The notes under the pieces were generated by a model. It was not told the DNA's origin. It ran no database searches and worked only from the letters and a program-made list of their open reading frames with translations. A program made the translations under genes and the position numbers. A stretch of 64,000 nucleotides of DNA from Streptomyces venezuelae (GTDB lineage Bacteria; Actinomycetota; Actinomycetes; Streptomycetales; Streptomycetaceae), in the NCBI RefSeq assembly GCF_008642355.1, contig NZ_CP029193.1:6286001-6350000 (forward strand), in the 5' to 3' direction. Of the stretch, positions 59,485 through 64,000 are shown piece by piece (positions within the stretch are counted from its first letter, which is position 1; each line of letters starts with the position of its first letter).

Positions 59485-60489
59485 GTGAATGCCCGTACCG
59501 TCACCCTCCTCGACGTCGCCCGCGCCGCCGGGGTCTCCAAGAGCACCGCCTCCGACGCCCTGCAGGGCGCGGGCCGCGTCGCCGAGGCGACCCGCGAGCA
59601 CGTCAGGGAAGTCGCCGCTCGCCTCGGCTACCGGCCGAACAGCGCCGCGCGCAGGCTCCGCCGCGCCAGCACCGGCGCCATCGGGCTGCACCTGCCCCAG
59701 ACGGCGACGCGCCTCGACTACTACATGAACCTCGCCTTCGGGGCCGTCGCCCGCGCCCAGGAGGAAGGGTTCGACGTCGTCCTGCTCGCGCCCGCCACCG
59801 GCACGCACGAACCGCTCGCCTCACGCGTCGACGGTCTCCTCGTCATCGACCCCGAGATAGGCGACCCCGCCGTGCCCGGGCTCCTCGGCGCGGGCATCCC
59901 CGTGGTCACCGGTGAGCGCTACCTCGGGTCGGCCCCCGCCCCCACCGGCGCGGTCATCTGCGACAACTCCGCCTCCCTGACCGCGCTCCTTGACCACGTG
60001 CACGCCCGCGGCGCCCGCCGCCCCGCCCTCCTCGCGCCCGCCGACACCTCCGCGTGGGCGGCGGCGCTGCACAGCACGGCCGGCGCCTGGGGGCGTACGC
60101 ACGACGTGCCGGTGGAGGTGCGCACAGTCTCCTTCGCCGCGACACCCCGCGAGGCGGAGGAGGCCACGCTCGCGCTGCTCGCCCAGGCGCCGGAGATCGA
60201 CGCGGTGATCTGCGCCCCGGACGGGGCGGCGCCGGGCGTGCTGCACGCGGCCGCCGCCCGGGGCCGTGCCGTCGGCCGTGATTTCTCCGTGGCCGCCTGC
60301 GTGGACGGAGCCGCCGTCCGCGGTGCGGCCCCGCCCGTCACCGCCGTCGACCTGCGCCCCTCTGCGTACGGGCACGCCTGCGCGGAACTCCTCTGCGACA
60401 TCCTCGCGAGCCGCACGGACCCGGCGACGGTCCGCACCCACCGGTGGGCCCTGGAGGCCCGCGCCTCCACGCTCGGCCCGGCCGGCTGA
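59485..60489 (+). CDS. LacI-family transcriptional regulator
   Basis: This 334-residue repressor begins with the LacI helix-turn-helix (TVTLLDVARAAGVSKSTASDALQGAGRVAEATREHV) and hinge helix (NSAARRLRRAST), followed by a periplasmic-binding-protein-like sensor domain. It very likely binds the two GGAACGTTCC palindromes just upstream and represses itself and the divergent amidase. The GTG at 59485 gives the usual short leader. The ligand is unknown. Confidence 0.92.
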   Translation: MNARTVTLLDVARAAGVSKSTASDALQGAGRVAEATREHVREVAARLGYRPNSAARRLRRASTGAIGLHLPQTATRLDYYMNLAFGAVARAQEEGFDVVLLAPATGTHEPLASRVDGLLVIDPEIGDPAVPGLLGAGIPVVTGERYLGSAPAPTGAVICDNSASLTALLDHVHARGARRPALLAPADTSAWAAALHSTAGAWGRTHDVPVEVRTVSFAATPREAEEATLALLAQAPEIDAVICAPDGAAPGVLHAAAARGRAVGRDFSVAACVDGAAVRGAAPPVTAVDLRPSAYGHACAELLCDILASRTDPATVRTHRWALEARASTLGPAG

Positions 60490-60598
60490 CGCGAGCCGCG
60501 CCGCCCGGAATGCACCCTTACGTGAACGGCGGGACAGTGGGTACGTCGCCCGACGCGGGGCGGCGCCGAGCGAGCGAGTCGCCGAGGAGCGTGTTGAC

Positions 60599-60826
60599 GT
60601 GGCCCAGGAAAAGAAGCTCAAAAAGGGTGACCAGGTCTCCTGGAAGAGTCATGGGCAGACCGTGCCGGGCAAGGTGAAGAAGAAGATCACGGAGCGTACG
60701 GAGGCCGCGGGGCGGAGCGTCGACGCATCCAAGGACGAGCCCCAGTACGAAGTCACCAGCGACAAGTCCGGCCGCAACGCCGTCCACAAGCCAGGGGCCC
60801 TGCGCAAGAGGGGCGGCGGCTCTTGA
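60599..60826 (+). CDS. DUF2945 (hypervirulence-associated TUDOR-like) protein
   Basis: This 75-residue basic protein contains LKKGDQVSWKSHGQTVPGKVKKKITERTEAAG and YEVTSDKSGRNAVHKPGALRK, the small beta-barrel fold of the DUF2945/HVA1 family. Function is unknown; binding to nucleic acid or to protein tails is possible. The GTG at 60599 follows GAGGAG. The next gene starts with a TTG that overlaps its stop (TTGA). Confidence 0.87.
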   Translation: MAQEKKLKKGDQVSWKSHGQTVPGKVKKKITERTEAAGRSVDASKDEPQYEVTSDKSGRNAVHKPGALRKRGGGS

Positions 60827-61176
60827 GCGGCGACGGCGGTGGCGACCTTCGGAAACAGCGTGACGACACCTACAAGGAGTTCAAGGACGCCGTCAACATG
60901 ACGCCTCGCGCGCTCAAGGACTGGCTGGCCACCGACAAATCGAAGAGCGTGGGGCAGTCGGACGGCGGCGGCGAGAGCGTCGGGCACGCGTCCGGGCGCC
61001 GCATCATCGAGCTGCTGGAGAAGAAGAAGACCGATCTCACGGACAGCGACATCGCACACATGCGTAAGGTCGTGGGGTACGTGCACCGCCATCTGAAGCA
61101 GCGGCCCAGCGGCGACGTCACGGAGACACGGTGGAGGTACTCCCTCATGAACTGGGGGCACGACCCGGTGGCGTAG
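60823..61176 (+). CDS. DUF3140 family protein
   Basis: This 117-residue protein has the DUF3140 pattern: EFKDAVNMTPRALKDWLATDKSKSVG, GHASGRRIIELLEKKKTDLTDSDIAHMRKVVGYVHRHL and WRYSLMNWGHDP. The family is often found beside DUF2945 in Actinobacteria and fungi, but its role is unknown. The TTG start at 60823 overlaps the preceding stop, pointing to coupled translation. Confidence 0.88.
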   Translation: MSGDGGGDLRKQRDDTYKEFKDAVNMTPRALKDWLATDKSKSVGQSDGGGESVGHASGRRIIELLEKKKTDLTDSDIAHMRKVVGYVHRHLKQRPSGDVTETRWRYSLMNWGHDPVA

Positions 61177-61211
61177 GCGGTCGCAGAGGTGCGGAGCGAG
61201 CAGGGAAAACC

Positions 61212-62390
61212 ATGAGTGCCGGTTCCGGAGAGCCCGAGCAGCAGGCCCTTTTCGGGTGGTCGGAGACCCTCCCCGAGGGCGCCGCACCCGCACCGGTTCG
61301 CCGCACCCCCTTCCGCGACACCCCCGAAGCCAGCCGCATGCTCGACGTGCGCGAGGTCTACGCCGAGCCCGCCGCCCTCGACTCCCCGCGCGGTCAGCAG
61401 ATCATGAGCCGGCTCTCGCCGGACGTGCGGGTGACCGAGGTCGACGGGCACTGGCGCATCCCCTCCCTGCACGGCAACGACGGCAACATCGGCCGGTGGG
61501 TCCGGATCAAGAACGAGACGCTCGTCCTCGGCGTCAAGCACAAGCTCGCGACCCGCCCCAACGGCCGCTCCGCCGACTGGATCGCCCCCGGCCCCTCCAA
61601 CGGGTGCGCGATGGCCTGCGCCTACTGCTACGTCCCCCGCCGCAAGGGCTTCGCCAACCCCATCACGCTGTTCACCAACATCGAGGCGATCGTCGCGCAC
61701 GTCCGGCGCCACGTGCGGGCCCAGGGGCCGAAGACCGAGCCCAACCAGTGCGACCCGCGGGCGTGGGTCTACGACATCGGCGAGAACGGGGACTGTTCCG
61801 TCGACGCCCTGGTCAGCGACAACACGGCCGACCTCGTCGCCGCGTTCCGCTCCATGCCGACCGCCAAGGCGTCCTTCGCGACCAAGTTCGTCAACCCCGA
61901 CCTGCTCGCGCTCGACCCCCAGGGGCGTACGCGGGTGCGGTTCTCCGTCATGCCTCCCGGCGACGCGCGGCTCCTCGACATCCGCACCAGCCCGGTCGCC
62001 GACCGGATCGCCGCGGCCGCCGACTTCCTCGACGCGGGGTACGAGGTCCACTTCAACCTCTCGCCCGTCGTGCTGCGCCCCGGATGGCAGCGGGACTGGG
62101 CCGAGCTGCTCGTCCACCTCGACGACGTCCTGCCCGCCCGCGTGAAGGAGCAGGCGGCCGCGGAGATCATCATGCTCACCCACAACGCGGGGCTCCACGA
62201 GGTCAACCTGGGCTGGCACCCCAAGGCCGAGGAGCTCCTCTGGCAGCCGGACGCGCAGGAGACCAAGCGGTCGCAGAACGGCGCCCTCAACGTCCGCTAC
62301 TCCCAGGACATCAAGCGGCAGGCCCTCGCGCGCCTCCACCAGCTCCTGGCGGAGCACGCGCCGTGGCTGCGCGTCCGGTATGCCTTCTGA
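61212..62390 (+). CDS. Spore-photoproduct-lyase-like radical SAM protein
   Basis: This 392-residue protein has the radical SAM cluster motif NGCAMACAYCYVPRR (C132, C136, C139, spaced C-x3-C-x2-C) and the overall SPL-family layout (KHKLATRPNG before it; SVMPPGDARLLD and VHFNLSPVVL after). Spore photoproduct lyase repairs UV lesions in Firmicutes spores; actinobacterial homologues are common but not characterised, so DNA repair is only suggested. The ATG at 61212 is used. It lies 35 bp after the DUF3140 gene. Confidence 0.86.
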   Translation: MSAGSGEPEQQALFGWSETLPEGAAPAPVRRTPFRDTPEASRMLDVREVYAEPAALDSPRGQQIMSRLSPDVRVTEVDGHWRIPSLHGNDGNIGRWVRIKNETLVLGVKHKLATRPNGRSADWIAPGPSNGCAMACAYCYVPRRKGFANPITLFTNIEAIVAHVRRHVRAQGPKTEPNQCDPRAWVYDIGENGDCSVDALVSDNTADLVAAFRSMPTAKASFATKFVNPDLLALDPQGRTRVRFSVMPPGDARLLDIRTSPVADRIAAAADFLDAGYEVHFNLSPVVLRPGWQRDWAELLVHLDDVLPARVKEQAAAEIIMLTHNAGLHEVNLGWHPKAEELLWQPDAQETKRSQNGALNVRYSQDIKRQALARLHQLLAEHAPWLRVRYAF

Positions 62391-62535
62391 CGATCCCCGG
62401 GGGCGAGGAGGATCGTTACTTCTTTCACGTACGGGTGATATGGGGCGTATCGGTACGGAGGGCTGGGGAGTCACCGGTCGGCTCGCGTTGCACGTCGAGC
62501 CGGAGACAACTCAGCTCACAGGAAAGAGAGTTCAC

Positions 62536-62733
62536 ATGCGCCGCTCCGCCGCCGTCATCCTCGGTGCCGTCATGCTGCTGGGGGTCCTCGCGGTGCCCGC
62601 CAGTGCCGTGCCGGATCCCCTCGCAACCGTCGACTGCCTGACCCAGGCGACCGGTGACGTCACGGGTCTCATCGACCCGGCGAGCCCCGGCGTTCCCACG
62701 GAGGTGCCGGGCGCGGCGTGCCTCGCTCCGTGA
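62536..62733 (+). CDS. Small secreted protein with two cysteines
   Basis: This 65-residue protein has a clear Sec signal peptide (MRRSAAVILGAVMLLGVLAVPASA) leaving a mature part of about 41 residues with two cysteines that could form a disulfide. AGGAAAGAGAG precedes the ATG. I recognise no family; it resembles the many small exported proteins of Streptomyces. Confidence 0.75.
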   Translation: MRRSAAVILGAVMLLGVLAVPASAVPDPLATVDCLTQATGDVTGLIDPASPGVPTEVPGAACLAP

Positions 62734-62742
62734 CGGTCTGAA

Positions 62743-62788
62743 GGGGGAGGGGCGGGGCGGTCCGCACGGGCCGCCCCCGGCCCCCTCC
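62743..62788. terminator. Imperfect GC-rich hairpin
   Basis: Arms around GGGGCGG and CCGCCCC flank a 10-nt loop, with further imperfect pairing outside. It lies between the convergent small secreted genes ending at 62733 and 62826. Confidence 0.55.
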
Positions 62789-62825
62789 GGCTCAACGCTT
62801 GCTCGTCGCACGGCGCTTCAGGTGC

Positions 62826-63053
62826 TCAGCCGCCCCAGCGGTATCCGTCGCCGAAGAGGAGGGTGTGCTCCAGCACGTCCTCCATCGGGTCGTCGATCTG
62901 GCCGGTGTTGATCAGCGCGACCACGGGCGCGTTGTGCGAGTTCTCGTGCGTCTCGTCGGCGTGTGCCGTGCCCGGGCACAGGACGGCCGGCGCGGCGGCC
63001 GCGGCGGCGACCAGAGTCCAGCGGGACATTTTCTGCACCCAATTGCCGTTCAC
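62826..63053 (-). CDS. Small secreted protein
   Basis: This 75-residue protein has a signal peptide (MSRWTLVAAAAAAPAVLCPGTAHA, within a slightly longer leader) and a mature part rich in hydrophobic and acidic residues (NAPVVALINTGQIDDPMEDVLEHTLLFGDGYRWGG). The GTG at 63053 has an excellent AAGGAGG site; the inner ATG at 63029 is possible. Similar short exported proteins occur in many Streptomyces, sometimes linked to the aerial surface layer, but no such role is shown here. Confidence 0.7.
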   Translation of the reverse strand: MNGNWVQKMSRWTLVAAAAAAPAVLCPGTAHADETHENSHNAPVVALINTGQIDDPMEDVLEHTLLFGDGYRWGG

Positions 63054-63221
63054 TGCGGCCTCCTTGGAGCGTGCGCGTACGGGCCGTCGGTCACGGCCCG
63101 CTCACCGGATGTAACCCGGGCACACTCAAGAAGTCACCGATCGTCACCGACGATCATACGAACGGGTTGTCGCCGCCCATCGCCCGAATGACCCAATCCC
63201 CTTAATCCGTAAGGCTTCTGT

Positions 63222-63419
63222 ATGTTCCGATACGCCCTGGCTCTCGCTCTCGTCGCCCTCGCCGCTGGTATGGGACCGGCCCCGGCGGTCACCGGACCCG
63301 CGAATCCGGGGCCGCTGCCCCTGCCGCTCCCCGTCGCCGACACCGTCGTCAACGAAGGGGTCTCGGTCGAGGGGCCACTGATCAACAACATCGGCCTGCC
63401 ACCCGTACTGGGACGGTGA
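63222..63419 (+). CDS. Small secreted proline/glycine-rich protein
   Basis: This 65-residue protein begins with a signal peptide (MFRYALALALVALAAGMGPAPA) followed by a short mature part (PGPLPLPLPVADTVVNEGV...NNIGLPPVLGR). Its promoter region faces that of the previous small secreted protein (168 bp shared). The function is unknown and the ribosome site is weak. Confidence 0.62.
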   Translation: MFRYALALALVALAAGMGPAPAVTGPANPGPLPLPLPVADTVVNEGVSVEGPLINNIGLPPVLGR

Positions 63420-63420
63420 A

Positions 63421-64000
63421 TCAGGCGCGGAGCTCCGGCGGGAAGCCGGTCCAGCGCAGATCTTCGGGCAGGTGGCCCATGTCGTTGTAGAGCACCAGCG
63501 CTGCGGGGCGGCCCGGCGCGTAACGGATGACCGTCAAGGCCGCGTTGCAGTGGTTCAGGCCGAGCCAGTGTGCCGGCGGAGCTTCGAGTGCGGCGCGGAC
63601 CAGCCAGGCGGTCAGGAAGTTGTGGGTGACGAGGAGTTCGTGGCGGGGGGTGCCGCCGGGGACGGGGCCGGTGAAGCGGGACAGTGCCTCGGCGGCGAGT
63701 GCGGGGCCGTTCTCGCGTTCCGCGTCGGGGAATCGGGCCAGGCGCTCCAGGGTCGCGTCGGCCGTCTCCGGGGGCAGTTCCTCCTTGTGCGGAATGTAGG
63801 GGAGGTAGTCGCCGGCAGGGGCCGAGCGGATCAGCGGGACGTCGCCGTCCAGTGCGTCGGATATCAGGGTCGCGGTCTGTTCCGCCCGGGGGAGCGGGCC
63901 GTGGTGGACCGCCGCGAACGGGATGTCGCGGAGCCGCTCGCCGAGCAGGGCGGCCTGTCTGCGGCCTCCCGGCGTGAGGCCGCTCTCGTCGGGCGTGGCC
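63421..64000 (-). CDS. Histidine phosphatase family protein, C-terminal part
   Basis: The gene continues beyond the right edge; about 192 C-terminal residues are visible. Features of the phosphoglycerate-mutase-like clan are present: SGLTPGGRRQAALLGERL, HHGPLPRAEQTATLI and ELLVTHNFLTAWLVRAAL with the second catalytic histidine. The N-terminal RHG motif lies outside the window. It probably dephosphorylates a small metabolite or protein. Confidence 0.8.
   Translation of the reverse strand, partial: ATPDESGLTPGGRRQAALLGERLRDIPFAAVHHGPLPRAEQTATLISDALDGDVPLIRSAPAGDYLPYIPHKEELPPETADATLERLARFPDAERENGPALAAEALSRFTGPVPGGTPRHELLVTHNFLTAWLVRAALEAPPAHWLGLNHCNAALTVIRYAPGRPAALVLYNDMGHLPEDLRWTGFPPELRA

Overview
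The window is high-GC actinobacterial DNA, almost certainly from a Streptomyces chromosome. Third codon positions are nearly all G or C, GTG starts and ATGA/GTGA/TGATG overlaps are common, and the window carries Streptomyces-typical families (CutRS, DUF4193, DUF3093, DUF3710, DUF3159, an AfsR-like SARP, an ECF41 sigma factor). About 75 features are listed; most coding regions look intact.

Layout. (i) 1-10.2 kb is conserved backbone: a partial FAD-linked lactone oxidase, an MFS exporter, coproporphyrin ferrochelatase, an inositol-monophosphatase-family enzyme, the CutR-CutS two-component system, a DUF4193 zinc-ribbon protein, a PaaI-like thioesterase, dUTPase and DUF3710. (ii) 10.3-18.1 kb holds a four-gene ABC system with two very large FtsX-like permeases and two ATPases. 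(iii) 18.2-31.3 kb is rich in potassium-linked genes: KdpD and KdpE without kdpFABC, an OB-fold protein, DUF3159, two TrkA/RCK proteins, an ArsR-like repressor facing an MMPL transporter, a KimA-like K+ importer, and a TrmA/RlmD-type RNA methyltransferase.

(iv) 31.3-48.5 kb is an accessory island. An imperfect copy of about 60 bp of the 3' end of the RNA methyltransferase gene reappears at the far side (48411-48473), as expected for integration at that gene's 3' end. No integrase is visible. The left part holds a ribbon-helix-helix/Doc toxin-antitoxin pair, a fragment of a Type ISP-like restriction-methylase, a hydrolase fragment and an excisionase-like gene. The right part (35.4-48.2 kb) holds the most interesting system: an operon of a two-module Cas4/AddB-like nuclease, a pPIWI-RE-island Y/REase-type protein, a DinG/XPD-like Fe-S helicase and a pPIWI-RE protein. 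Beside it stand a soluble Ser/Thr kinase and an AfsR-like SARP-STAND-TPR protein. The last three operon genes match the known pPIWI-RE three-gene anti-invader module. The extra nuclease, the apparently degenerate REase site and the kinase/AfsR-like pair look like an elaborated version of it.

(v) 48.5-64 kb returns to variable backbone: an ECF41 sigma factor divergent from its AhpD-like partner, a TetR/FAD-hydroxylase pair with twin operators, a PIG-L deacetylase coupled to an acyltransferase, an alpha/beta hydrolase, a stand-alone TsaD, a nitrilase-family amidase facing a LacI regulator across twin palindromes, small DUF2945/DUF3140 genes, a spore-photoproduct-lyase-like radical SAM protein, three small secreted proteins, and a partial histidine phosphatase. 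No tRNA, rRNA, CRISPR array or intact insertion sequence was recognised. All family assignments come from reading motifs by eye.
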